NCBI GenBank assembly: GCA_015056015.1
Contig: SVHD01000028.1
Coordinates: forward strand, 1-34,991
Direction of reading: 5' to 3'
Source of the DNA: Clostridiales bacterium
GTDB taxonomy: Bacteria; Bacillota; Clostridia; Christensenellales; Aristaeellaceae
Length of the DNA stretch: 34,991 nucleotides
Both the position numbers and the translations under genes were made by a program. The notes below the pieces were generated by a model that ran no database searches, had not been told where the DNA came from, and worked only from the letters and a program-made list of their open reading frames with translations. The first letter of the stretch is position 1, and each line of letters starts with the position of its first letter. This document shows positions 1 to 8,616 of the stretch, in pieces.

Positions 1-62
1 ATTCTTGAAAAGTATAAATTCCGGAAGTATGGATAAAATACGCTATACAGGAGGCGATTTTC

Positions 63-1031
63 ATGATTTTGCAGCTTCGGAAGCATCAAATGCCCTTCCT
101 GGCCCTGGGCTGCGTCTTTTTACTGCTGCTGATTCTTTTCGCTGTGCTGCTGATGTTTCCGGTTTCCGCGGCGGTTCCCCAGCCGGCTTTGCTGGGACAG
201 GCAGACGGCTATTCCATCCTTGAGGGCGCGCCGGATATGAAAGGAGAAATCCAGACGGTATCCCGCGCTCAATTGCTGCAGGGATATCTGATGCTGGTAA
301 ACCCCGCGCATCCCCTGCCCGGAGATTTTTCTCCGCCTAATATCTATCAAATCCGTACGATGGTGGGCTCTTATCTGCCGGCACTGGAAGGGGTAACGCT
401 TTGCCGGGAGGCGGTTTATGCCCTTTGCTCCATTCAGCTGGAATATCCTCTGGAAAGGGGGGCGGAATTGATCCGTGGCACCCTTTCTCGTGCACAGCAG
501 GAGGATTGGCGAAGGGAAGCCTTTGGGCGTTACGCCCGGGTCTATCCCCTGAATGAAGCCCTGAACCGCGCTTTCAGCGCCGTACCCGGCGGCGGCGAAA
601 GCGAGCATCAACTGGGCTATGCCCTGGATATCGCCCTGAAAGGGCCTCTTTCCCTGGGAAAACGGGATCCACTTATGCGAAATGAAACAGGGGCATGGTT
701 GAGCGGGCATATGTGGCGCTATGGCTGGATTTACCGCAATCCTCCTGAGAATTCCTCCTGCGGCTGCGAGGATATTCATCTGCGCTTTGTGGGCAAGGTG
801 CATGCAGCCGCCATGCATGCGTTAAGCATGAATCTGGAGGATTATCTCTCCCTTCTGCGAAAAGAAGGAAAAATCACCATCTGCCGGGAAAACAAGCCCT
901 GGGCCTATCTTTATTGCATGCCCTGCGAAGGAAATCTTTCCTTCCGCGTTCCGGAAAAAACCATCTGGCAGGCCAGCGCCGATAATACGGGCTATGCCGT
1001 GATCGCCATCGCCGCCAACGGGAATTTCTAA
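63..1031 (+). CDS. Membrane-anchored VanY-like D-alanyl-D-alanine carboxypeptidase
   Basis: A 322-residue protein of the peptidase M15B (VanY) type, expected to trim the terminal D-Ala from peptidoglycan stems outside the membrane. Residues 12-37 form one hydrophobic segment, so it is probably an N-terminally anchored extracytoplasmic enzyme. The zinc motif SxHxxGxAxD is seen at residues 180-189 (SEHQLGYALD, ligands H182 and D189) and the second motif ExxHxRFVG at 236-244 (E236, H239). About 75 residues follow the catalytic core with no recognisable domain. The start is fixed by AGGAGG at 51-56 (six bases before the ATG). The region upstream is cut by the window edge, so an operon partner may be missing. 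It ends into a hairpin shared with the convergent glgP. Family assignment is firm; substrate (D-Ala-D-Ala versus other stem peptides) is inferred. Confidence 0.87.
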   Translation: MILQLRKHQMPFLALGCVFLLLLILFAVLLMFPVSAAVPQPALLGQADGYSILEGAPDMKGEIQTVSRAQLLQGYLMLVNPAHPLPGDFSPPNIYQIRTMVGSYLPALEGVTLCREAVYALCSIQLEYPLERGAELIRGTLSRAQQEDWRREAFGRYARVYPLNEALNRAFSAVPGGGESEHQLGYALDIALKGPLSLGKRDPLMRNETGAWLSGHMWRYGWIYRNPPENSSCGCEDIHLRFVGKVHAAAMHALSMNLEDYLSLLRKEGKITICRENKPWAYLYCMPCEGNLSFRVPEKTIWQASADNTGYAVIAIAANGNF

Positions 1032-1059
1032 AAAAAGGAGAGCAATCGCTCTCCTTTTT
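1031..1059. terminator. Bidirectional rho-independent terminator
   Basis: A perfect 7-bp stem (1037-1043 with 1048-1054, loop AATC) is flanked by an A-run on the left and a T-run on the right, so it can end both the VanY-like gene (plus) and glgP (minus). The two stop codons lie within a few bases of it. Confidence 0.9.
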
Positions 1060-1061
1060 CT

Positions 1062-3404
1062 TTATACATGCCAGATCTCTTTGGCGTATTGCTCAATGGT
1101 CCGGTCGGAGGAAAATTTCCCCGCCCCCGCCACATTGTACAGGCATTTTTTTGCAAAGGCGATTTCGTTCTTCGTATCGCCAATGGCCTTGATTTTGGCC
1201 TCCATATAGGAGGGGAAATCCAGCAGCAGGTAATAATGATCGGGGGTATGCCAGGAAGCGCCCTTGAGCAGCGCATCCTTAAGTTCCTTCAGCGCCCCGT
1301 CCTCATCCTCAAACATGCCGTTATCCAGGGTATCCAGCACCCGCTGGATGCGCTTGTTGCTCTTATAGATTTTCAGCGGATCGTAATCCTTCTTGATTTT
1401 CAGGATCTCCTCCAGCCGAGCGCCGAAGATGTAATTGTTTTCTTCCCCGGCCTGCTCCACAATTTCAATATTCGCGCCGTCATAGGTGCCCAGGGTCACC
1501 GCGCCGTTGAGCATCAGCTTCATATTGCCGGTGCCGCTGGCCTCCGTGCCGGCAGGAGAAATCTGCTCGGAGATATCGGCGGCGGGAATGATTTCTTCTG
1601 CATAGGAGCAATTATAATTCTGTACAAATACCACCCGCAGCTTATCCTTGGTATCGGGATCCTGATTCACCAGATTCGCAATCTGATTGATATAGCGGAT
1701 TACGGCCTTGGCCCGGGCGTAGCCGGGGGCGGCCTTGGCGCCAAAGATCATGGCTACCGGGGGCAGATCAGCAAGCTTGCCTTCCTTCAATTCGAAATAC
1801 AGATCCAGAATGGAGAAGGCATTGAGCAGCTGGCGCTTGTATTCATGCAGGCGCTTGATCTGCACATCGAATACGAAATCGGCAGGAATATGGATCTTTT
1901 CATGCTTTTCAATGCAGGCGGAAAGCTGCTTCTTCTTTTCCTTCTTCACCTGAATAAATTCCCGGATCAGCGCTTCATCCGTTTCGATCAGGGGCTTTAA
2001 TTTTTCCAGTTCGTAAAGATCGGTCAGATATCCATCGCCGATCCGGCTGGAAATCGCCTGACAAAGCTCGGGATTGCAAAGACCCAGCCAGCGGCGCTGG
2101 GTGATGCCGTTGGTCTTGTTCTGAAACATTTCGGGCCGCAGTTCATACCATGCATGCAGCACGTCATCCTTAAGGATCTCGCTGTGAATCCGGGCCACGC
2201 CATTGACCGCAAAGCTGCCATACATGGCAAGATAGGCCATATGCACCTGCTTATTCTGGATAATGGCCAGGCCGCTGGTATTTTCAATGCCCGCCGCCTT
2301 CATTTCCTCTGCCTGCTTTGCCGCAATCCGCTTGATGATATCCGTCATTTCGGGGGCAACGCTGGCCAGCAGGGAAACATCCCATTTTTCCAGCGCTTCC
2401 TGCATGACCGTATGATTGGTGTAGGCAAAGGTCTTTTGCGCAATGGCGAGCGCCGCATCAAAGGAAACATCTTCCTTCATCAGCAACCGGATGAATTCCG
2501 GAATCGCCATGGTGGGATGGGTGTCATTGAGCTGCAGGGCATGGAAATCAGAAAATTTTTCAAAATCATTGCCGTGGATTTCCTTAAAATCCCGGATCAG
2601 ATCCTGTAGCGTGGCGCTGCAGAGCACATACTGCTGTTTGATGCGCAATTGCTTGCCTGCCCGCATGGAATCATTGGGATAGAGCAGCTTGGTGATATCC
2701 TCCGCCGTATTCTTATCCTTGGCGGCCTTCAGATAATGCTGGGCATTGAACAATTCAAAATCAATGGGCTTGAGGCTTTCACACTGCCACAGCCGCAGCG
2801 TACCGATGCAATTGGCCTTATAGCCGATCACCGGCATATCGTAGGGAACGGCCTTTACCGTCAGGCCCTTCATTTCCACCAGCACGCTCTTGTCTTCCCG
2901 GCGGATGGACCAGGGATCCCCGTATTTTTCCCAGTCATCGGGCAATTCATGCTGCTTGAAATTGACAAATTCCTGCTTGAACAGGCCATATTGATATCTC
3001 AGTCCATAGCCAAAAAGCGGCACTTCCTTGGTGGCTGCGCTGTCCAGGAAACAGGCGGCAAGGCGGCCCAGGCCGCCGTTGCCAAGGGCAGCATCCTCAA
3101 TATCCTCCAGCTGCGCAATGTCCACGCCCTTTTCCGCCAGAAGCGCTTTGGCGTCATCCAGTACGCCCATGGCAAATAGATTATTATACACCATCCGGCC
3201 AATCAGGTATTCGGCAGAAAGATAGCAGGCAAATCGTCCGCTGCGCTGCCGTTTCTGATCTCCGGCCCACTTGGGGGCAATCTCGGTCATGGCCGCCTGG
3301 GAAAGGGCATTATGCAGCTGCCAGGCATTCAATTCCCGCAAAGACAGCTGATACAGGGCGAGGGCGTTTTCCTCCGCCCGTTCAATCAATTTCCGTGCAC
3401 CCAT
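1062..3404 (-). CDS. glgP: Glycogen/maltodextrin phosphorylase
   Basis: A 780-residue GT35 alpha-glucan phosphorylase, which releases glucose-1-phosphate from the non-reducing ends of glycogen or maltodextrin using pyridoxal phosphate. Visible family signatures are the N-terminal ALGNGGLGRLAACFLDS stretch (about residues 106-122), YGLRYQYGLFKQ, and near the C terminus EASGTGNMKLMLNG, whose Lys binds the cofactor, followed by LGTYDGANIEI. Length is close to the bacterial norm (about 780-820). It is the second gene of a malQ-glgP operon: the malQ stop and glgP start overlap by one base (TGATG), implying translational coupling. GlgP and MalP cannot be told apart by eye; the malQ partner favours maltodextrin or glycogen catabolism. 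Confidence 0.96.
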   Translation of the reverse strand: MGARKLIERAEENALALYQLSLRELNAWQLHNALSQAAMTEIAPKWAGDQKRQRSGRFACYLSAEYLIGRMVYNNLFAMGVLDDAKALLAEKGVDIAQLEDIEDAALGNGGLGRLAACFLDSAATKEVPLFGYGLRYQYGLFKQEFVNFKQHELPDDWEKYGDPWSIRREDKSVLVEMKGLTVKAVPYDMPVIGYKANCIGTLRLWQCESLKPIDFELFNAQHYLKAAKDKNTAEDITKLLYPNDSMRAGKQLRIKQQYVLCSATLQDLIRDFKEIHGNDFEKFSDFHALQLNDTHPTMAIPEFIRLLMKEDVSFDAALAIAQKTFAYTNHTVMQEALEKWDVSLLASVAPEMTDIIKRIAAKQAEEMKAAGIENTSGLAIIQNKQVHMAYLAMYGSFAVNGVARIHSEILKDDVLHAWYELRPEMFQNKTNGITQRRWLGLCNPELCQAISSRIGDGYLTDLYELEKLKPLIETDEALIREFIQVKKEKKKQLSACIEKHEKIHIPADFVFDVQIKRLHEYKRQLLNAFSILDLYFELKEGKLADLPPVAMIFGAKAAPGYARAKAVIRYINQIANLVNQDPDTKDKLRVVFVQNYNCSYAEEIIPAADISEQISPAGTEASGTGNMKLMLNGAVTLGTYDGANIEIVEQAGEENNYIFGARLEEILKIKKDYDPLKIYKSNKRIQRVLDTLDNGMFEDEDGALKELKDALLKGASWHTPDHYYLLLDFPSYMEAKIKAIGDTKNEIAFAKKCLYNVAGAGKFSSDRTIEQYAKEIWHV

Positions 3405-4867
3405 CAGTTATTTCCTCCACGCTGATATTTCCGATTCAGCTTCCTGATTTCATTTTTGATTTCTTCCGTCGCAGGCGCCGTCATCCGCCATCCCCAGTTT
3501 CCCCCAACAGTGCCGGGGGTATTCATCCGGGCGCTGCCGTCAAGCCGCAGGTAATCCTGCATGGGCACAATGGTCCTGTCCGCCGTGCTGGCGAAGGCAG
3601 CCTCAATCATTTTTCCGGCGATATCATCCGTTTCCTTCATATCAAGAACGGCACAGGCATGGGCCCTGGTTTTTTCATCGGCATTTGCCCACCAGCCCAG
3701 CACCGTATCATTATCATGGGTGCCGGTATAAACGATGGCATTTTTTCCGTGATTTTTCGGAAGATGGGGATTTTCCTCCCCGCCGCCAAAGGCAAAGGAA
3801 AGCACCTTCATGCCCGGATAGCCGCAGAAACGAAGCAAACGCTTTACCCGGTTGTTTACTTCGCCCAGATCCTCTGCAATGATGTGGACGTTCTTTGCAT
3901 CCCTGCGTACCCTGCGGAAGAATTTCCGCCGGGGGCCCAGCTTCCATTGCCCGCTCCTGGCATTTTTCGCACCGAAGGGAATGGAATAATAATTGGCGAA
4001 GCCGATAAAATGATCCACCCGCACCAGATCGAATAATTCGCCCATGGCGTTGAGGCGGTTCATCCACCAATCGTATTTCCGCTTGCGTAGCGCATCCCAA
4101 TCATAGAGGGGATTGCCCCATAATTGCCCATCCTGGGAAAAATAATCCGGAGGCACGCCGGCCACCCGAATGGGCCTGCGTTCCTGATCAAACTGGAAAA
4201 TTTCCGGATTGGCCCAGGCGTCGGCGCTGTCTTCCGCCACATAGATGGGCATATCGCCAAAGAGCTTTACGCCCCTGGCATTGGCATAATTTTTCATTTC
4301 CTGCCATTGCTTGCGGAAAAGCCATTGCACATAGATATGATACTGCATTTCCGATTGCATTTTCCGCCGCCAATCCTGCATGGCCTTTTCTTCCCGCAGC
4401 CGCAGCTCCCGGGGCCACTGCTGCCAGGATTGCCCGGCAAAATGCTGCTTCAAGGCCATAAAAAATGCATATTCCTCCACCCAGGGATTTTCCCGGATAA
4501 AGGCCTGCATTTTTTCCCCTGCATCAGCCTTTTCAAAGGATTTGCGAAGAATCTCTTCCTTCTGTGCCCGTACCCCGTCAAAATCCGTTTGATCGGTATC
4601 GGGCAGCCAAACCAAATCCTCCTGCGCCAGCAGCCCCTCCTCCACCATTTTTTCCAGGTCAATCATCAGAGGATTGCCTGCATAGGTGGAAGCGCTCTGA
4701 TAAGGGGATTCACCATAACCCGTGGGCCCTACCGGCAATACCTGCCAGATGGATGCCCCACTTTCCTTCAAAAAATCAATAAACTCATAGGCAGCCTTTC
4801 CCAAGGTGCCAATGCCGCCCTTTTGGGGCAGCGACGTAATATGCAACAGAATGCCGCTTTCGCGCAT
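3404..4867 (-). CDS. malQ: 4-alpha-glucanotransferase (amylomaltase)
   Basis: A 487-residue GH77 disproportionating enzyme that transfers maltodextrin segments between chains and releases glucose, supplying longer chains for the phosphorylase. The N terminus (ILLHITSLPQKGGIGTLG) and GYGESPYQSASTYAGNP are typical of the family. Catalytic residues are visible: nucleophile D285 in RVDHF, acid/base E332 in IIAEDLG, and D385 in TGTHDND. Length matches bacterial MalQ of the Thermus type. The start has GGAGG at good spacing and a strong extended -10 promoter upstream (4902-4930). It is the first gene of the malQ-glgP operon with a one-base overlap. Cytoplasmic. Confidence 0.96.
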   Translation of the reverse strand: MRESGILLHITSLPQKGGIGTLGKAAYEFIDFLKESGASIWQVLPVGPTGYGESPYQSASTYAGNPLMIDLEKMVEEGLLAQEDLVWLPDTDQTDFDGVRAQKEEILRKSFEKADAGEKMQAFIRENPWVEEYAFFMALKQHFAGQSWQQWPRELRLREEKAMQDWRRKMQSEMQYHIYVQWLFRKQWQEMKNYANARGVKLFGDMPIYVAEDSADAWANPEIFQFDQERRPIRVAGVPPDYFSQDGQLWGNPLYDWDALRKRKYDWWMNRLNAMGELFDLVRVDHFIGFANYYSIPFGAKNARSGQWKLGPRRKFFRRVRRDAKNVHIIAEDLGEVNNRVKRLLRFCGYPGMKVLSFAFGGGEENPHLPKNHGKNAIVYTGTHDNDTVLGWWANADEKTRAHACAVLDMKETDDIAGKMIEAAFASTADRTIVPMQDYLRLDGSARMNTPGTVGGNWGWRMTAPATEEIKNEIRKLNRKYQRGGNN

Positions 4868-4901
4868 GCTGATGCCTCCTCCCTGACTCTATTTTCTCTT
4901 T

Positions 4902-4930
4902 ATTATAACATGCAAAAAAAAAGGACGCAA
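4902..4930 (-). promoter_or_regulatory. malQ-glgP promoter
   Basis: On the minus strand: -35 TTGCGT (4925-4930), a 17-bp spacer and -10 TATAAT (4902-4907) preceded by TGT (extended -10). The -35 lies inside the stem of the preceding operon's terminator, and the terminator T-run forms most of the spacer. Confidence 0.72.
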
Positions 4931-4944
4931 GATGCGTCCTCTTT
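4914..4944 (-). terminator. Terminator of the ABC/DUF4340 operon
   Basis: On the minus strand a perfect 7-bp GC-rich stem (4933-4939 with 4923-4929, three-base loop) is followed by nine T residues, immediately after the DUF4340 stop codon. Confidence 0.92.
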
Positions 4945-4945
4945 T

Positions 4946-6409
4946 TCAAGGTAAAGGAAGTACAGTTTCCAGCCAACTTTTCTCCATATAATAAACGGCA
5001 GTCCCGTCAATCTCCATGGCATAATGCAGCGCATCATAGGGATAGAAGAAAATGGCGCGGGTAAGATGATCATTTTTGAGAATAATCTCCCCTTCCGCCT
5101 GGATGCCAATGGGTTTTTCCCATTCTGCCGGCAGCATTCCCGCCGGGCTCAGCCCGGCCAGAAGGGTATACCAGTTCAAAAATGCCTCTGCATCCATGTA
5201 ATCTGCTTCGCCGGCTTTTTTCACCGCCACGTCATAGAGAATCTGCCCGTATTCATCCGTGGCAATCTCATTGTTTTCCGTGATGCTTTCCACCAGGAAT
5301 ACCTGGTATTGAGCCTGATGATTCCGATACCGGAAGGAAACGCTGCTTAGCTGATGGGTGAGAAAATTCACCGGCGTGCGCAGCAGCAGCTGTTCCATGG
5401 TTAATTCCTTCCAGAAGCCCAGCAGGAAATTGCTGGCTTTGTAAACCATGCCCTCCCACATCAGGTATACGCCGCTTTTCCCCGTTTCATGGCCGATCAG
5501 CAGGGTATACTGCTTTTCCGCTTCCTCCCAGGAAACCGTTTCGCCCGTCACGGTTACCCCTCTGATCCGGGTAGGCGCCTGGGTAAAAATGATTTTCAGC
5601 GCCGGCTGCATCAGCCCCAATTCCTTTAAATCCACTTCCTGGCTGCTTCCCAGGCAGGCTTCAAATGCCATGGCCTCAATGCGGGCAAGCAATGCCTCGC
5701 TTTGCAGCGTGGAAACGGGATAATTCACCGGTGCATCCAGATACCAGCCGGCGGGGGTATACTGCAGCCCCAGGGTCAGATTTCCCGAAATATCAATCCT
5801 GTCCAGCAGGGATGCGTCCAATTGCGGCTGCTCAAAGGCGCGCATATATTCCACATCGTGGAAGAAAGGATCGCAGAAAGGTGCCAGCAGGGTATACAGA
5901 TTGCTGTCCCCCTCCAGCATGCAATAGTATTCCTCTTCCTCGGCAGGCGCTTGATCACCGATGAGCAGCTTTTTCTTTTCCCCATCGGAATAGGTGATGG
6001 TAATTTCCACCTGGGCGGGATTCAGGCCGAAATGGGACAGATCCGCATCCTGGGTATCCATCACCGTATGGGCCGCCTCCAGATCCGTCAGGGCATAAAG
6101 CATTTCGCTGATCACGTCACTGCGCAGGGGAATATCCGTTTTTCCCAGCAGATAAAAATTCCCATCCGCGCCCTGGGTCATCGGATAGGCCTTGCCGTCC
6201 CGGGGGGCAATGGCAAGGGCGGTGATTTCCCCACCATCCCTTGAAAGCAGAATCGTCGCAGGGGTAACCTGCGGCAAATCAACCGGATCAATGGGGCGAT
6301 TCAGCCAGAAAATGCCCGCGCAGCAGCCCAGCACCGCCGCCAGGAGGAGGCCCAGTGCCGCGCCTTTTTTTATTCCCTTTCGCGCCTTTTTTTTCGGTAC
6401 TTTTTCCAT
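4946..6409 (-). CDS. DUF4340 domain protein of an ABC auxiliary operon
   Basis: A 487-residue protein with a Lys-rich N terminus, one membrane segment (about residues 16-36) and a long extracytoplasmic region containing repeated beta-rich blocks, e.g. ITITYSDGEKKKLLIGDQAP, typical of DUF4340. Such proteins usually sit beside GldG-type proteins and are thought to be the outer-face accessory part of the same transporter complex; the biochemical role is unknown. The start codon follows the GldG stop by one base (TAATATG), so the two are tightly coupled, although the ribosome binding site is weak. It is the last gene before a strong terminator. Family assignment is from the operon pattern and the repeated lysine-poor beta blocks, moderately sure. 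Confidence 0.8.
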   Translation of the reverse strand: MEKVPKKKARKGIKKGAALGLLLAAVLGCCAGIFWLNRPIDPVDLPQVTPATILLSRDGGEITALAIAPRDGKAYPMTQGADGNFYLLGKTDIPLRSDVISEMLYALTDLEAAHTVMDTQDADLSHFGLNPAQVEITITYSDGEKKKLLIGDQAPAEEEEYYCMLEGDSNLYTLLAPFCDPFFHDVEYMRAFEQPQLDASLLDRIDISGNLTLGLQYTPAGWYLDAPVNYPVSTLQSEALLARIEAMAFEACLGSSQEVDLKELGLMQPALKIIFTQAPTRIRGVTVTGETVSWEEAEKQYTLLIGHETGKSGVYLMWEGMVYKASNFLLGFWKELTMEQLLLRTPVNFLTHQLSSVSFRYRNHQAQYQVFLVESITENNEIATDEYGQILYDVAVKKAGEADYMDAEAFLNWYTLLAGLSPAGMLPAEWEKPIGIQAEGEIILKNDHLTRAIFFYPYDALHYAMEIDGTAVYYMEKSWLETVLPLP

Positions 6410-6410
6410 A

Positions 6411-7880
6411 TTACAGATTCTTTCTGGGCAGCAATACCACCGCCGCGCCCAGCAGCACCAGCAGCGGAATCATGATCGTAACCACCACCGCCGGGGTAAT
6501 ATTGCCCAATGTCAAATTTTCCCGCAGGGCATTTTTGGGGATAATATCCAGTTCCACCGGATCGGCCCCCTGCAAAGACCGCACCATTTGCAAAAGGAAC
6601 GCATTGGAATCGGTATTATTCTGCACCCAGTAATCGGTAAATACCGTGGCATTCCCCAGGATGAAAAGCCGGGAAAGTGTGCCGTCCTCATGCATTTTTT
6701 CGCTCCAGAGGGAAAGGGCAAATACCCCTTCTTCATCCCCCTCCTGCTGATCGGATAAACTGACCCCATCCAGATAATTGCGGATATAGGCTTCCCCCGT
6801 CAGCAAAACGGGCGTCACCTGAACCCCCTGGCCCATATCATCCGGCTGATAAAATGCCCGGGCGCCGCCCAGCAGCAGAATATCCTGTCCGGAAGCCACC
6901 AGATTGTAGGTGACATCCGTTTCCTGCATATAAGGCATCAGGTATACCGGGCTATCGGCATAATAGCTGCCGATGGCGCTTTCTTTTGCAATAACCAGTC
7001 CCGGATAGCATTCAATGCCAAAGGAACGCAAGAATGCATGATAGTTTTCCAGATTGGTCGGATCGGAATACTGGGAAATGATGAAAAAATTTCCGCCGTT
7101 CCGGGAAAAGTCCATGATCTTTTCCAATTCTAAATCCGTCAGATCATATTGCGGGGCCAGAATCATCAGCAGGCTGTCAGGATCCAGTTTCCCGCCGCTT
7201 TGCAGATTGATTCTTTCCACCAGGTAATTGGCGGAAATCAGGGTATTTTCCAGGTTTTCCGTATCCGTTTCATTCAGTTCGCCATGGCCGGTGAGCATCT
7301 GAATGGCAGGCAATTCATCCTGAGTGACATAGACAATGGCCTCCGTCAGGCTTTCTTCGTAGGTAAAGCCTGCCTCGTCAAAATATCCCGTTTCAGGATT
7401 ATAAGAATAGACGTAGTAATCATCTTCGTCAATCACCCTTGCCCGCCCCGTTTCCGGGCAGGAAATAATCAGGCAATCCAGGGATACCTCATTTTCCCCG
7501 ATGGCATCGGAAAACTGATTGAGCAATACGGGATTTTGCATGATGCTCTCCCGGGACCAGCTAAGATGCGATGACGCCGCCGCATATCTTTCCAGCAGGG
7601 AAAGCAGGGTGGCATTTCCGCCCTCTTCCGGAATAATGGCATAGATATGCACATCCTTATCCAGGGCGGAAAGAATCCGGTTGGTGGTTTCGCTCTGGGT
7701 GGTAGCGGCATTGAAGGAGCAATCGATCTGCAGGGCAAATCTCTTTTCCAGCCCATCCGCCAATACCCCGATCAGCATGACCAGCAAAACCACCGCCGCC
7801 GTCAGCGCAACCGAGAATCCGCCGCAGCGCAGCTTCCGGTTATTTTTCATTTTTTGCAGCCAGGATTTGATTTGATTCAT
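6411..7880 (-). CDS. GldG-family ABC transporter auxiliary protein
   Basis: A 489-residue protein with one N-terminal membrane segment (VALTAAVVLLVMLIGVLADG), a large extracytoplasmic domain and a C-terminal membrane segment (TPAVVVTIMIPLLVLLGAAVVLL). This topology and sequence style match the GldG / 'ABC-type uncharacterised transport system' family, which contains a ThuA-like fold; IQMLTGHGELNETD is the characteristic motif. An upstream in-frame ATG exists at 7910, but only the ATG at 7880 has a ribosome binding site (GAGGG, eight bases), and it lies four bases after the permease stop, so 7880 is chosen. In Bacteroidota GldG serves gliding motility; in Bacillota the role is unknown. Confidence 0.84.
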   Translation of the reverse strand: MNQIKSWLQKMKNNRKLRCGGFSVALTAAVVLLVMLIGVLADGLEKRFALQIDCSFNAATTQSETTNRILSALDKDVHIYAIIPEEGGNATLLSLLERYAAASSHLSWSRESIMQNPVLLNQFSDAIGENEVSLDCLIISCPETGRARVIDEDDYYVYSYNPETGYFDEAGFTYEESLTEAIVYVTQDELPAIQMLTGHGELNETDTENLENTLISANYLVERINLQSGGKLDPDSLLMILAPQYDLTDLELEKIMDFSRNGGNFFIISQYSDPTNLENYHAFLRSFGIECYPGLVIAKESAIGSYYADSPVYLMPYMQETDVTYNLVASGQDILLLGGARAFYQPDDMGQGVQVTPVLLTGEAYIRNYLDGVSLSDQQEGDEEGVFALSLWSEKMHEDGTLSRLFILGNATVFTDYWVQNNTDSNAFLLQMVRSLQGADPVELDIIPKNALRENLTLGNITPAVVVTIMIPLLVLLGAAVVLLPRKNL

Positions 7881-7884
7881 GTCG

Positions 7885-8595
7885 TCAACCCTCGCTCCAG
7901 CGCCGGGCATCCAATACCCGCACGCTCAAAAACAGCATAATGAAAATGAACAAACAATAATACAGCACATTGGAAAGGCTCAGCTGCCCCCTGGCAAAGG
8001 GAATGAAGCGCTGATACAGGCTGATGAAATTCAGCGCTTTGCCGATCGCATCCGAAGAAACGGCAGCCGCCACCACATCCGAAAGCCAGATCAGAAGATT
8101 GGCGCCAATGCCGGCCACTGCGGCCGTCATCTGGGATCGGGAAAAGCAGGAAACAAATAAATCCAGCGCGATAAAGGCGCAGCCCTGCAAAATCAGCCCC
8201 AGATATCCAACCATTGTTTCGCCAATATAGAGCCTTCCGTAAATGGCCACCAGCAGGGCATAAATCACCGTGATCAATACCGTCAGCAGCAGCACCGCGC
8301 AGGCGGCAAAATATTTGCCCATCACCATGGCGCTGAGGGAGCAGGGGGAAGAATAAAGCATCTGATCGGTACGCTGCCGTCTTTCCCCGGCCAGCAGGCG
8401 CATGGTCAGAATCGGCGAAAGCAAAAGCCAGAGATAGCTGAGCTGGGAAAAGAGCGACAGCATATTCCCCGATCGCGCCGCCAGATTGCTTATCCCGAAA
8501 AAGATGCTGCCCAGCATCAGAAAAACGCCCATAAATACATAGGCCGCAGGCGTATAAAAATAGCTTTGCATTTCCTTGCGGAAAATGGCGCGCAT
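7885..8595 (-). CDS. ABC-2 type permease (GldF-like)
   Basis: A 236-residue integral membrane protein with about six hydrophobic segments and the ABC-2 start MRAIFRKEMQSYFYTPAAYVF, typical of the GldF/NatB permease group. It should form the transmembrane pore or tension device of the transporter whose ATPase is encoded just upstream (21 bases apart). Typical length for the family is 230-250. The start has a GGAGAGG ribosome binding site. Substrate unknown. Confidence 0.88.
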   Translation of the reverse strand: MRAIFRKEMQSYFYTPAAYVFMGVFLMLGSIFFGISNLAARSGNMLSLFSQLSYLWLLLSPILTMRLLAGERRQRTDQMLYSSPCSLSAMVMGKYFAACAVLLLTVLITVIYALLVAIYGRLYIGETMVGYLGLILQGCAFIALDLFVSCFSRSQMTAAVAGIGANLLIWLSDVVAAAVSSDAIGKALNFISLYQRFIPFARGQLSLSNVLYYCLFIFIMLFLSVRVLDARRWSEG

Positions 8596-8616
8596 GGCCG
8601 CATCCTCTCCTTTCCC

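Noticed and set aside
1-40. Possible promoter for the VanY-like gene (TTGAAA at 5-10)
   Set aside because: The -10 at 17 bp matches only three of six bases, and the region is cut by the window edge.
120-818. Long antisense frame opposite the VanY-like gene
   Set aside because: No ribosome binding site and no recognisable motif; the plus-strand frame has catalytic motifs.
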